Below, piece by piece: positions 1 to 16,946 of a DNA stretch of 64,000 nt. Source of the stretch: Torymus aiolomorphi (Eukaryota; Arthropoda; Insecta; Hymenoptera; Torymidae). Position 1 is the stretch's first letter. Each line of letters begins with the position of its first letter. The notes beneath the pieces were generated by a model, which saw nothing but the letters and a program-made list of their open reading frames with translations, was not told the origin of the DNA and made no database searches. The position numbers were made by a program, and so were the translations under genes. The DNA lies in assembly GCA_036365515.1 (NCBI GenBank), contig CM070873.1:230825876-230889875 (forward strand), given 5' to 3'.

Positions 1-130
1 TAATAATCAATAAGTGTATTACATAACGCATGCAAGTAAATGTTTGAATTCACATAATCATTACATAAATTACCGCGCTCAATGGCGCTGCCATTCATTG
101 CGATTCTCTAAAGTGAAAAGGGGAATAAAA

Positions 131-206
131 TTAATCACGTGGTGTTCTCCGGCTAACAACGTGTCTACAATACACACGTTATTAGCAGAGAACGGCGCGT
201 GATTAA
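131..206. other. Imperfect 76-nt hairpin
   Basis: The arms 131-164 and 174-206 pair with a few mismatches and one bulge around a 9-nt loop (165-173). The outer 9 bp (TTAATCACG with CGTGATTAA) are perfect. Total length and arm length fit a pre-miRNA-sized hairpin, but a small relic of an inverted-repeat element is equally possible. Pairing stops at the base of the stem, with only two further A/T pairs. Confidence 0.45.
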
Positions 207-209
207 TTT

Positions 210-1982
<1,773 letters not shown>

Positions 1983-2160
1983 CCTTCTATTACGAAAATA
2001 CTCTTTTCGCCGTTCGGGGTTTCGGCTCTGGCGGGCGTGCGCGCGCCCCCGCCCGTAAGTACGCATTCTCTCTTTCTCCGTTGGCGCGACGTGGCAGCAG
2101 CGCGAGCTGAAAATTTTTCCCTTCGGAAATATCTATTCTCCTCGGCGAAACGTCATAATT

Positions 2161-3480
<1,320 letters not shown>

Positions 3481-3514
3481 TCGTAATATCCTAACGTGTC
3501 TTATCATTTTAAAA

Positions 3515-3543
3515 TTTCTTTTTTTTTTCTGTTATAGGTGAGT
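3515..3543 (+). promoter_or_regulatory. Recursive splice site 1 (ratchet point)
   Basis: A T-rich tract (3515-3533) ends in TATAG at 3533-3537 and is joined with no exon between to GTGAGT (3538-3543), so a 3' and a 5' splice site share one junction. No AG occurs between 3435 and 3536, a 100-nt exclusion zone expected of a used acceptor. A CTAAC branch-point candidate lies at 3491-3495. In Drosophila such sites splice the upstream exon onto a zero-length exon and regenerate a donor. Function here is inferred from the motif and from two similar sites downstream. Confidence 0.72.
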
Positions 3544-3586
3544 TGTGCCATTAATCACGTTACTTAATCCTTGGCGGCACGTAAGT
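3538..3586 (+). other. Putative RS-exon of site 1
   Basis: From the ratchet junction at 3538 to a second donor, GTAAGT at 3581-3586, gives a 43-nt candidate exon (3538-3580). The downstream donor matches consensus positions +1 to +6 fully. It could assist exon definition of the ratchet acceptor, as described for recursive splice sites. All three frames contain a stop, so inclusion in mRNA would probably be disruptive. Confidence 0.5.
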
Positions 3587-3589
3587 TTA

Positions 3590-6500
3590 ACTACAATTTG
3601 TCATTTGTAAGATTATATCTACTTGGCTTTATCTAACAGGAACAATTGCTTGTAATAAATATAACGTTCGTGTGGAATCTGAAATTCGTGTTCGATGGAT
3701 GGATGTATGTATATGCTAAGTAGATACAGTCAATCTTGACAAGACACTAATGATGCCTTTACCTTTACACAGACTGAAACCTGTATATATATAACGAACG
3801 TGTCGCGTAAATTTTTTAATCCCCATCTGCCGTAATGAAATTCAATTAAAAATCACAATTGAATTTCGTAGGAGAGAGCATGAGTTTTAAAGCACGGCCT
3901 AATGATCAAAACCGAGCCGCTGCACACATTCGCTTCTCGCTTTATTACATACTTGCATCATTATATCGCCAGATTGGAGATAGCGCGAAATTTCATTACT
4001 AGTACATGTAGATTATAGTCGTGCGCGTTAAATTATTCGCACTTCCTGTCGGAAATTCTAGGGCCGCGCACAGCGCAGAGTGCCGATAAAAAAGCTGCCT
4101 GCCTGCGCCTTCCTTCTTCTTTGCTTGCTTGTGCGCGCGCACTCTGTCCTCCAAGAAAGCGATTATCCGCGCGCGCGCGTAGTGTGTTCCTTCGAAGGAG
4201 ACGAAGAGAAGAGAGAGAGAGAAAAAAAACGACAATCAGATCCTACCGCAGTGGCGTGAAAAATTCTAGTGCCAAGAGGCCTGTGCTTTCGTAATTTAGT
4301 AATGAGCGGGCACGCGCGTTTTTTCGGTACGTCGGTTGAGATTGTTTTAATGAAAATTTCAATTATTTTAATGTCTTTTTAATTTTGGTCGGGCACCCGC
4401 TGGTGTACGCGAGAAACGGTTAAAGGTAGTTTCATTTTTGGGTTACGATCAAAGTGATTGTAACTAAAAATTTTAAAAACGATCGTGATAAATTTGTAAC
4501 ATACTACTACTGTAATTTAATGAATACGTGTCATTCTATTTAATCTGTGTATAATAAGTAAAAAAAGCGTGATTAAATTACAAAATTAAAAAAAGCTTTC
4601 CCAACGTGAAAGTTAAAAATCTACGAAGCAACGTTTCGCGGTTTAATATTGAATTTTTTAATTAAATAGAACCTTTGATTAAGGATTCCTTAAATTACAT
4701 CATTACGAAATTTATTTGAATAGGACTATATACCTCTAAAGTATCACCTACTTACTCTCTGAACCTGTAGAAGTAAAATTCCCAGTTTAAAAATAACCTT
4801 ATTTAAAAACTAACAACTTTCACGACATCCTTCCGTATTTTTGATGTAACTCGTAATTAAAACTCAGTCAGCAAAAGCGTAAAAATTCACCTAACGAGCA
4901 GTCTTCCTCAGCCATGTAAAAAAAATTCAATCGTTCCTCAAACAACGTCAGTAAAACTTTTCCCACCCGGGGAAAAAAAAAATTCCCCATCCCTAATAAC
5001 TAGCCGGCGTTTAGCGAACCTCGAGCGCGCATCTTACATGTATATATGTACAGTCTCGGTCGTCGAGTCCATGGGAGTCACGCTGCAAAAGTACAGAAAA
5101 TTTACATAACATAACTGTACACTTAGCAAAACAAAAAATGTAGGCCAGCGGCACTCTACACGCTGGCGGCACCGGCGCGAGCAGAGATTAATGTTGCTGC
5201 TGCTGCTGCCGCTGCCACCGTCGCTGCTGCTACTCGGCCGGCGTTGAAAAAGAATCTTTATATTTCCAGCTCTGTGTGTTGTGCTGCCCCCCAACTCTCG
5301 CGAGAGATGTACCTCTCACACACCACACGCACACACACATGTGTGTACACCGGTGGCGGCGCTCGCAACTTTCGCCGGTGCGCGAGCGCGTTATATCATA
5401 GAGAGCCCGAGCCGCGCGCTCGGCGGCGGCGAGAGGATTTCTCAGGGTCAACAGCAGGCACGGGCTGGCAAACGTATATATTTCGTATCCGCTCCTTCTC
5501 CTTCTACTTCTTTGCCCTCTCTCTTTCTCTCTCCGCCTGCATCATCTTCGTGGCCTCTCTCGCCGGCACACGTACACCACATTCACACACGTATACATAT
5601 AGCTCTGCCGGAGTGTAAACCGGATCCTCTTCCCTAAACTCGCTAGCGCGAATTTTTGTGTGCGTGAATTCGCCTAGTAGGCGCGGCCTCGGCCCTCTCG
5701 CTCTTGCCTAGTGCCGCGCTTGCTTCCCTCTTCGTTCCCTTTCTTCCTTGACCCTCAACTCGCTCTCTTTCTCGTCCTTTAGAGGCTAGCGAACCCGAGT
5801 AATAGAGAGGGGGCGAAAGAGGAGGGAAAAAAGGCGAAACGGTCCTCGCAGCGGCGGAGGCGGCTGTGTATACGCGCGCGAAACCTTGAATAAGGGCTTG
5901 AATTTGCCAGGCTTTTTCGAGAGAAAAATTTGATCGTTGCTAGAGCGCGAACGTTGAGTGAGGAGAGAAAGAGGGGCTTTTGTAGGCAAAGGGATTTTTT
6001 TTCTGCCCTCTTTGCCTAGTAGTCGGGCTGCGTTTATGAGAGCATTTACCTGGGTTCTCTTCACTTTGTAAAATTTAATTTCGCTCGAGAACGTTATATG
6101 GTAATTATTACGGTTTTTAATGAAAAATTCATTTAAATTTATCGATGATGTATATACGGGAATATTAAAAAATGTATCTACGCTAGTAGAAGATTTTCGT
6201 ATAGGTTTTGATGAAAAAATATATTAAACGGATATTAAAAATCTGGATATGAAAATAAAACAAAGATTACGAATCCAAACTACTACTGCGTTAAAATAAA
6301 CTCTTTAATCAGTGAACAAACGTAAGAGAAAATTTCGAAAATTTCCATTCCACGTACATCACGATTTTATTAACAGTATAAAGTATCCGAAACACATGAT
6401 AAATGCGCAATGATTTGCAAACATATATGCCCTCGCTTGGATAACACAGTATGAAGCAACAGCAAAGACACATTTGCGCGCGCGCCAGTTTCTGACTGAT

Positions 6501-6863
6501 ATTCGGGCAATCCGTCTTGTTCGCAGGTGTTTTTCGACGTATACACAGCGTCGCCGTCGCCATTGCCGCGCGTCGTCGTCGTTCTCGCGAAATGTCAAGT
6601 TCGAGGCAAGAGTGGCGAAAAAACTTTCCTCTTTCTCTCTGTATACGCGCGCGTGCGGGGAAAGGAGGCAAAAGTGGAAGGGAAATCCTGCAACACGGCG
6701 CCACATGTGCATACAACGCGCACTGAGCGCAGTTATATATGTTTTGCTTCCTCATAGAGGAAACTTTGTAATAGTAAAATTTTAATTTTCTTTAAATTGC
6801 TCTAGAAACATGAATAAAGGTGTTAGAAGTTTGTGTCACATGATTTTAGAAAATGTCTGTATG

Positions 6864-6870
<7 letters not shown>
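3590..6870. other. No gene seen
   Basis: AT-rich from 3590 to 4020 and from 4300 to 5000. CpG-rich patches lie at about 4020-4260, 5000-6050 and 6470-6740. The 5200 area has short GCT/CTG repeats and CA-rich stretches. Open frames of 70-150 codons here are arginine/serine-rich chance frames. A (GT)n run of about 25 bp closes the segment near 6869-6893. Confidence 0.5.
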
Positions 6871-6897
<27 letters not shown>

Positions 6898-7610
6898 CCG
6901 CTTTATTTTCGGATCTACGCGGTCAATTTTAACCGGACGGGTCTCATTTTTTCAAAAAAAGTTTCTAGCTATCACGGTTCTTTGGTTATTAACAAAAACG
7001 TAAAACATGAAAAATGAAAAAAAAATGAGTTTTGTATGTCCAACGATTCCGGAGGGAAAATTATCGTAATTTCTTCAAAATTCCTTGTGGAGGTAGATTT
7101 TGGATAGCTCTTGGTCGAGTTCTTTGGGCAAAATAATTGGTCCATAAATTTCAGATATTTGAGGTTAAAATTTTTTAAACTTTTTTTTAAATCGTAATTT
7201 CTCGAGAACGGTTCTATGAATCAGCAACAGATTTTTAGACAATTTTGTGTATGATATAGATATTATGTATGTGAATTTTCATCAAGATCGTACGATTACT
7301 TTTTGATATTCAAAATTTTCCTATTTTACAAAGCTATTTTATTTGTCGCCTGATAACTAGAGAAAACTTGTTTTAATTTTTTTTTAATTTGGCGGAGATG
7401 TAGAGTGTATATTATTTATTATATGCGTTTTTAGAGTAAAAGAATTCGTTTATGAATTTCAGAGATATTCGAGGTTAAAACTGATTTAACCTTCTTTTCA
7501 AATCGTAATTTTTTGGATATATCTATACTAGAAAATGGAAATAACACGTGATATGCGTGCGTGTTGTTCACTTGCTTTTGTTTTTTATTGAGGGTAATTT
7601 ACAGCGCCAT

Positions 7611-7680
7611 CAAGTTTTAACCACTTATTATACTCATTGAAGAATATATTTGGTTGAAATTTCAAAAGATTATCTTTATT
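7611..7680 (+). repeat. 70-bp direct repeat, copy 1
   Basis: Begins CAAGTTTTAACCACTTATTA and matches 8228-8297 with one visible difference (AAAAGAT here, AAAGGAT there). The copies lie 617 bp apart in the same orientation. Confidence 0.9.
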
Positions 7681-8227
7681 TTTTACTCAAAATATCGAAA
7701 TTTTTTGTATAGAACATTGATTGGGAAAAAGTTTGCATTTTACTTGCAGAATATGCCAGTATTTTTGTTGTAACCTTTTTGGAAAGTCTCTTGACTGATT
7801 GACTTGATTGGTGACTTTATAATAAACATTCATATGTGTAATAAACGAATATATGTAATAAAGAGTTTGGTAATCCTCACTATATTAACGATTATGATTG
7901 TGTTTAATTTGTATTATTTGTGTTTTATGTATAAAACAGTTATTATATTATACACAAGTTATTTGAAAAAAAAAAAATTTAATTAATGAGCATTTTGTTG
8001 ATGATAATATAATAATAGGGTAAACGAAACCGTTGTCGGCCACTTGTTTAATATCTTACAGATATTATTTTACTTAACATCATAAATTTTTATTGAAAGG
8101 TATTTAAATTATGTACATTTTCTTTTTTTTAATATTTAAATTATCTTCACTCTGTCATTTATCATTAACGAAAATGTGCTCAAAATTATTTAATAAATTT
8201 TTCAAATAATAATTGATTTATCGACTT

Positions 8228-8297
8228 CAAGTTTTAACCACTTATTATACTCATTGAAGAATATATTTGGTTGAAATTTCAAAGGATTATCTTTATT
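8228..8297 (+). repeat. 70-bp direct repeat, copy 2
   Basis: Second copy of the 7611-7680 sequence. The near identity in otherwise diverged AT-rich DNA indicates a recent local duplication, or two copies of a higher-order repeat. Confidence 0.9.
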
Positions 8298-8699
8298 TGT
8301 TTTAAAAAAAAACAATGTTTTATAAAAAAGTAGGAGTTTTGTTGTTACGCGATAACAATATTAAGAAAATCAACCAATAGTCCTAAAATTTGGGAGAGAT
8401 ATATTTTTTTTATATCTTCAAACTGAATTCGTTGCCCAATAAAATCGAACTATTACGACGAAAGATATTTAAGGTTTAAAATAAAACTTATTGAACATGT
8501 GATAATATTTTGAAAAAATTGATTTATAAAAATATCGGGTTGTCGCACGAGAAAAAGAGTAACAAGAATGAATTTTCGAAAAATATATATTAATTTATTA
8601 CGAATATTCATAAAGAAAATTGGGTATGATACAATTAATTATTGTTATAAAAAATTAAAAAAAAAAAACGAATAAATACATTATTTTGAGGAAGCTAAG

Positions 8700-9573
8700 T
8701 GCCAATGTATTGGCAGCGGTTTTTTATATTATATTCCATCGCGCATGTGTGTAGATACAGACGCGCAAACACGTCGCAGCGCGAAAAAAGCAACGATGGA
8801 TACATAGAAAAGAGAAAGAAGGGGAACGGAGCTGGAATAAAACTTTTTTAGGCTCTTTCTCGTGATTCCGATTAGAACCACACGTGCATACGCATACGCA
8901 GTAGCGTCGTCGGATGCATTATGGATGCATCGACCGATATATATGCGCACGCTTCTCTTCTTTCTCCCTCTATCTCTCTCTCTCTTTTTCAGACGTGCGT
9001 GTGTATGCAAAAGTATCGCGATTGTACGCATTTCCGATCAGTCAGTCAGCCATACAGCAGCAGCAGCATCAGGCGTATTCTGTTCTTTTCTCTCTCACTC
9101 ACACTGATCTGTGTCGTGGTGCAAGACAGTCATATTCGGGCTCGAACGCCGCGAATTTAAGGAGGAAATCGCGGATTAATGCGAGGGAGATGCGAATCGT
9201 GCACGCACGCACGCACGCACGAGGAGGAGGAAACGACCGCCGCCGAGAAGACGCGGGGCGCAAAAGGATAATAAAAAAGAGCGAAGGATCGCGGGAGAGA
9301 GAGAGGATGAAAAAAAAGACAGGGGAGAGTTTTACAGTACCGGTCGTTGTCTAATACCGCGGTCATCGAGTGCTACTTTTTTCTCTAGCAGTTGATAAAT
9401 CCAAATTTTATTATAATTATATTATTTACGACAAATAAAACGTATAAATAAAGTAGTTTAATAAAACTTTATTTTTTTGTAGTTATAATATTTAGAAATA
9501 GACTCTAGTAATTATTAATGAAACATTTTCAAATTCTCGTCACTCTTTGTAGTCTTATTATAGTCATCCTAAA
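8700..9573. other. No gene seen; CpG-rich patch
   Basis: CpG-rich from about 8740 to 9360, with short CT and GCAC runs (the latter at about 9200-9220), then AT-rich. The open frames are low complexity and unrelated to any family I recognise. Confidence 0.5.
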
Positions 9574-9880
9574 TACACAGAGAAAAGAAAATCTTTACAT
9601 TAAAGGAACGTTATTAACTTGAAACAAACGGACGTTTTGATACGGACAAACGAATGTTCTTTAACAGCTAAATAATATTTCCTAATAGTTAAGAAACCAT
9701 GTCTTTGAAATTGTAGAAAATTTGAACAGGTGACCTGCGTTTTAACTGTTAAGGAATATTACTTAATTATTAAGAAATATTGTTAACTACTAAGAAATAT
9801 ATACTTTGGTACAAATAACATCAGGATTTTATAATTAGAAAAGTATACTTTTAATGTAAAGATTTTCTTTTCTTTGTGTA
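9574..9880. mobile_element. Fold-back MITE, TA-flanked (CACRGAGA family)
   Basis: The ends are inverted: CACAGAGAAAAGAAAATCTT at 9576 onward pairs with a matching stretch ending CTTTGTG at 9878, giving terminal repeats of roughly 30 bp. TA lies on both sides, as for Tc1/mariner-type insertions. The interior carries repeated short TTAAGAAAT-like motifs and no coding frame. The termini resemble those of the elements at 16947 and 44933. Confidence 0.82.
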
Positions 9881-12111
<2,231 letters not shown>

Positions 12112-12702
12112 CGATTGGAAATCGATTTCATTATTTTCCTAATAAATAACTAGTTTTACTGGGAATGGGCTAAAACTAGACACTTTTCTTGGCCATTTAT
12201 ATTCTACAATGAAACGCTTTTTCCCATATAATTTGACTATTTAACGGACTAAAAAGTAGAATGAGTTCCGCATCAACTGGCACATGCTTGTTCTTGAGTA
12301 TTTCAAAGGTATTAAAATTAGAGAAAACAAGAAACAGTTGTTCAGTTTTTTAGTTAGGAAATTGCTAGTAGAAGGCTTGTTGTTATGATGAGGAGTGAGA
12401 GAGACAGAATAAGATGGAGAAGTAAAAGTTTTGCTGAATCATTTATAGAATGAGTATAACAAATGATTTTTTAGTTAATGTTATTTATTTAAATTTTCGT
12501 AAACCATCCAATACAGTTTACTACTCTTTCCTATACGATAAAATTAGTAAGTAAATTAAATGCGAATATTTTGTTTTTACGCCAATCTATGAAATAGGCA
12601 AATAATGGTCGGAAAAGCGTTTCACCATAGCGAGTATAATTAGCCAGGTTTACTGTTTTCTAATTTCTTGTCCATTTCATATACATGAATTTCTATTAGG
12701 GG
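12112..12702 (-). mobile_element. Degenerate ~590-bp inverted-repeat element (family A)
   Basis: This is an inverted relative of the element at 20212-20795. Shared blocks include GAAACGCTTTTTCCCAT near 12210 and GAGTGAGAGAGACAGAAT near 12390, which match the opposite strand of the 20-kb copy in the same order. The ends (GATTGGAAATCG on the left, AATTTCTATTAGGGG on the right) are decayed forms of the CCTTGGTAGAAAT and TTTCTACCAGGG termini. Non-autonomous, with no coding frame. Confidence 0.75.
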
Positions 12703-15700
12703 AAGTTTCATGGAGTCGAATTTCAAATATTGAAATCCTTTGAACAAAGATAAATTATCGCAGCTAAATTTCTGTACACTATGCCGATAAAGTTTAATCT
12801 TTGATCACGAGTTAGCCAACGATGTCATTCTTAAGTTTTAAGTGTTCTAATACTATTGAAGTAATTTTACTAACTATAATATTGTTTCAGTTAAATTAAT
12901 TCTTATCAAATCTTTAATCCTTGCTTAAAATATTAGGTCGAGTGTATCATATAATCTTTCGTATCGTCATTTCACAAGCAATGAAACACTGTGAAGTAAT
13001 ATAAATGATTCCATCTATAGTTTCTTTATAAAATATATTATTGGAAATGTTCAATTCATAGATAACAAGAATATTTCAATGTTGCCTTGTCAAAAGATAT
13101 TCGTATAGCACGTAGTTATTTATATATAAAAATATTTTCTCGTTTGAAGGAGAAGTTACACAAGTGACAATTTTTGTTTAAATAAAAAGCCATACCATGA
13201 CATCACACTATTTACATATAACAGTGACTCAATCTATAATAAACGTAGTATCACAATGTTAAAATAATATTCGAAAATAACCTTAAAATACAAAATGTTT
13301 TTCTGCATAATTTATGTACAAGATATTATACTAAATGACTTTTTACTAATAAAATTTTTCATCAATCCAACTATAAAAATTATCAAGTCAACCCTCAGCC
13401 AAATTCGTCAATCGAGCTCACCGATCTTCCACACCCATTATACAAAAAATAAAACATCTCGCGCTTTTGAAGCAGACAGAGACAAGCGGTCGAACGTGTT
13501 TCGTTACAATAACCAATATTTGACGTCTACTAATCACACAATGCGAAAGTGCTCGTGAGCGCCCGCACGCTACAAACACAGTGTGTCGTCGCGTGGGCGC
13601 GCGAAATTTTTACGCCCGCGTGGAAGAAAAAACAAACAAGAGCATATACGCACACACAGCTGCGAAGAAACGTTATTAACGAAGGAGCGCGCGCGTGTGA
13701 CAAATCCTCTTCGATCGCACCCTCCCGGCAACAAACACACGCCCCCGCGAATTATGCGCGAACAGGGGCGGCAAACCGCGAGAGACCGATGGATCCCTGG
13801 CGCGATTCCAATTTCCAGCGCGGGCCACTCTATCTCTTTGTTATACCACTGACGAAGTGCGCGCGCGCGTGCGATTGATTTCGTTGGGAGGGTCCCTCGC
13901 TCGATTTTTAGTGCGCGTGTGCGTTGCGCGCTGCGGGTATGTTGGGTGGGAGAGGAACGGGGAGGTAGGGAGAGAGAGGAAAATTTGGCCGCGCGCGGCT
14001 GTATAAACGTTTTCGGTTGCCGCAATTGAATTTGATTTTCGTAATCGACTTGGTTCGTCACGCTGCGCTGCGTTCGAGGCTGTCTGATTTGTCACTACCG
14101 CTGCAGTATATGTAAGAGGAATTTTTTCATAGGTGCAGTTGGTGATGCGTGGTGGAATCGTTGGTTGTTGTGTTTTCTCGATGGAATTTAGGATTTGTAG
14201 AGGAAGATCGACTTTTTTTTTCGAAAAAATTGATTGTCAAATGAAGCTAACGAAAAAGCCTTTGCCGAAGCTTTGTATGTACATAGTAAAACCATTAATA
14301 GGAGACATAAACTTTTTGGGGTCGCTGATAATGAATACGGGCGTCGAGTTGCCAAATTTTAGATGATGAATCATAACCCGTTGTCCTCACCTGAGAATGA
14401 TGGGAGCGCTTTGAAAAAGTTTCTTGTTATTGCAATTATTAACTAACGTATATTATCGAGTCATGCGTTATCATCAATAAGGTGTTAAAAATTGTCTTTC
14501 AGGCCAAGAGCGAATTATGGTCTACGGGTCTATAATTAATGCTCAATATACTCGAAATAGTTGAAAATCGCAATAACGAGCAACAGTCGGTATAATTGGA
14601 TTAAATCTAATCGTTAAATCTGATTGGATTTGCCGATTAGACCATAACTTCAATAATTAGTTTGATTATCTCGGCTAAAACAACACTGTCATGTTATTTC
14701 CTGAATGTCTCTTTTTCCCCAAGTTAAATGGCGCGTAATTTAGCATTCATCGCAAAATCTGATAAACTTCGAATTAAATTAACGCAGATTAGTGTGAGAG
14801 CATAATACACCGCGAAGAATAATACACTTTGACTTGTCGCGCCGCTCGCTTCTACAAAGTTATATACGCGAAGGAAAAAGTAAGCACTTCGTGGGGTTAT
14901 CTCGGCTGCGCAGCCAAACAACAATTGGACACTCGATAACCTAATTATGAGACAAGGCCTGACATCGCGAGTGCGCGAAGAAGTAACTTCTTTCTGCTAT
15001 TCGACAATTACCGTAAGAAATGTGACAACTCGCGCGTCGCTTCTTTCCTAAAACTATATTTATCAACTCTTGCAATCTATCAAAGATGATTTTTTTTCGT
15101 TTACACAATAAAGTGTTATCTTTACGACGTAAATATAATAAAAAACAAAAAACAAAAAACTTGCCACAATAAGCCGCGTTCACGAGCGGAAAGAATGTAT
15201 GTCAGCTGTCAAGTGTTTCAACATTTCCTTTGTCTCATTAATTTTCTCCATAACGAACTATGTAAAATCACCGCGCTGCTCTCTATCCAACGTCTATCGT
15301 AATACAATTAGTTTAGAACATATCCCTATGATAAAATGCGCTTTATCAGCGTGAAACCTATATCTAATCAACGCTATTCTCGAGAGGCGTATAAGAATAA
15401 CGATAATAGATGAAAATACTAATTTTTATCGACTATAAATTGCCACAGCGTTGTACCTTAGACAAAAATAGCCCTATATCTCTGTACGCACGCGCACCGC
15501 GCTCGCGTATATGTATATTGCATGTGCAAGCGACACGATCGCCCCGAGCGAGTACAAGAGCGCGAAAGAAAAGCCGACGAAAAAAATCTCGGCGCACGAA
15601 AAGCAAAGCGAAGCACAAAAAACGTCACAGTCATGCCCAATTATGTCACAACGAAGTGTTGTGTGCTCGCGCGCACTACCAACACACGCGTCAAAGAACA

Positions 15701-16065
15701 AGTTACCCGAAACACATACACACGCGCGCGCACACACACACACACACGGACAAATCCCCGTTTTGTTCTGTAACAATGCGGACCTAATGCGATTGTCTTT
15801 AATGATTCAGTGTTTCAACATATTATACAACATCATCGCGCGCGCTGAGATAAATTACAAAGATAAATCGAACCGAACCGACGGTCGCGCGCCGTGGGGC
15901 TTTTTATCGTGCGTATGTGCGTGTGTCTGTGTTTGTGTGTGTGTGCAATGTTTGTGTTATGCACTTGTGCGCTTGCGATGGGCGCCGAAGGAGAGTATAA
16001 GCCCCTGCGCGCAGGAGAGAAGGAATTCACATCCGCACGCGGTTATGCGCCTCTCTCATGCGAGC

Positions 16066-16069
<4 letters not shown>
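12703..16069. other. No gene seen
   Basis: AT-rich from 12700 to 13530 and 14110-15400. CpG-rich patches lie at 13550-14100 and 15480-16060, with CA and GT runs near 15725-15750 and 15925-15945. The frames are chance or low complexity. Confidence 0.5.

Positions 16070-16118
<49 letters not shown>
16070..16118 (+). repeat. (GA)n microsatellite, 49 bp
   Basis: A pure GA/AG run in a CpG-rich patch. Confidence 0.97.
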
Positions 16119-16120
<2 letters not shown>

Positions 16121-16358
16121 GGCACCTTTTGCGCGAGTGATAAGTGCCACTGTGCGCGCAGTCGACGCTGACGGGGCGGCTGAATTGAGAGCGACAGGCG
16201 GCAGCAGCAGTAGCAGCTTATAATATGTACAGTAACGATCGTCGCCCAAAAGAAAACAATGGGCTTTCATTGACGTAGTTACACGGGCCCTCGCGTCAGA
16301 TGACGGCTGCTAACTTCGTTTCGGCCCTGACTGCACGTGATGACATGGCCCTTCGACC

Positions 16359-16359
<1 letters not shown>

Positions 16360-16393
<34 letters not shown>

Positions 16394-16411
16394 ATATACG
16401 TACGCAAGTGA

Positions 16412-16462
<51 letters not shown>
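16360..16462 (+). repeat. (GT)n then (GA)n compound microsatellites
   Basis: A GT run (16360-16384) is followed by a short TA-rich link and a GA run (about 16418-16462). Confidence 0.95.
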
Positions 16463-16464
<2 letters not shown>

Positions 16465-16618
16465 GTGATTCTCAACTAAATGACCATGCGGGCAGCAGTA
16501 GTATCAACACGCTTTCGGGACTAATTTTCCTCTCGACCTCACTACGTGTACGTGATTCACACATACACAAGCTTCCAGAGCCACGCGGAGATTCGATTAA
16601 ACGCCAATTACTTTTTCG

Positions 16619-16621
<3 letters not shown>

Positions 16622-16684
<63 letters not shown>

Positions 16685-16689
16685 GAGAG
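16622..16689 (+). repeat. (GA)n microsatellite, 68 bp
   Basis: A GA run with one GG interruption near 16673. It is the third GA array within 620 bp, so this patch is unusually dense in GAGA sequence. Confidence 0.96.
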
Positions 16690-16946
16690 CTAACTGGGAT
16701 TAGCCGGCTGTTTTTGCGCGTTGGCCTGTCGCTTTATTTCTGCTCTAAGCCCTGTGTACTGTACTCCCCCCCGTACCCTCTCCGCTTTCTTTCTCGCACT
16801 TTGCTTTATCGCTATGCGAATTGAATTTATATCGCCGCCTTATAGCGTTTTTGTGGCCGGAGCTTAGGCGAAACTCGTTGTGTGGCGGTGGAGGAAAGAA
16901 AAAACAGTAAACGATTACTGGGGGGAGGTAGATTTGTGTAGATGCT

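Larger units (their letters stand above)
6900..8690. repeat. AT-rich region with internal direct repeats
   Basis: Two 70-bp copies at 7611-7680 and 8228-8297 are nearly identical. A diverged pair of about 65 bp, sharing AAATCGTAATTT, lies at 7142-7206 and 7449-7517. No coding potential and no clear terminal repeats were found. It resembles the non-coding interior or remains of a repetitive element, but I cannot assign a family. Confidence 0.55.

Noticed and set aside
14388..14400. Minus-strand TCTCAG/GTGAGG
   Set aside because: The upstream tract on that strand is short and mixed, and it is isolated on the strand opposite the three strong sites.
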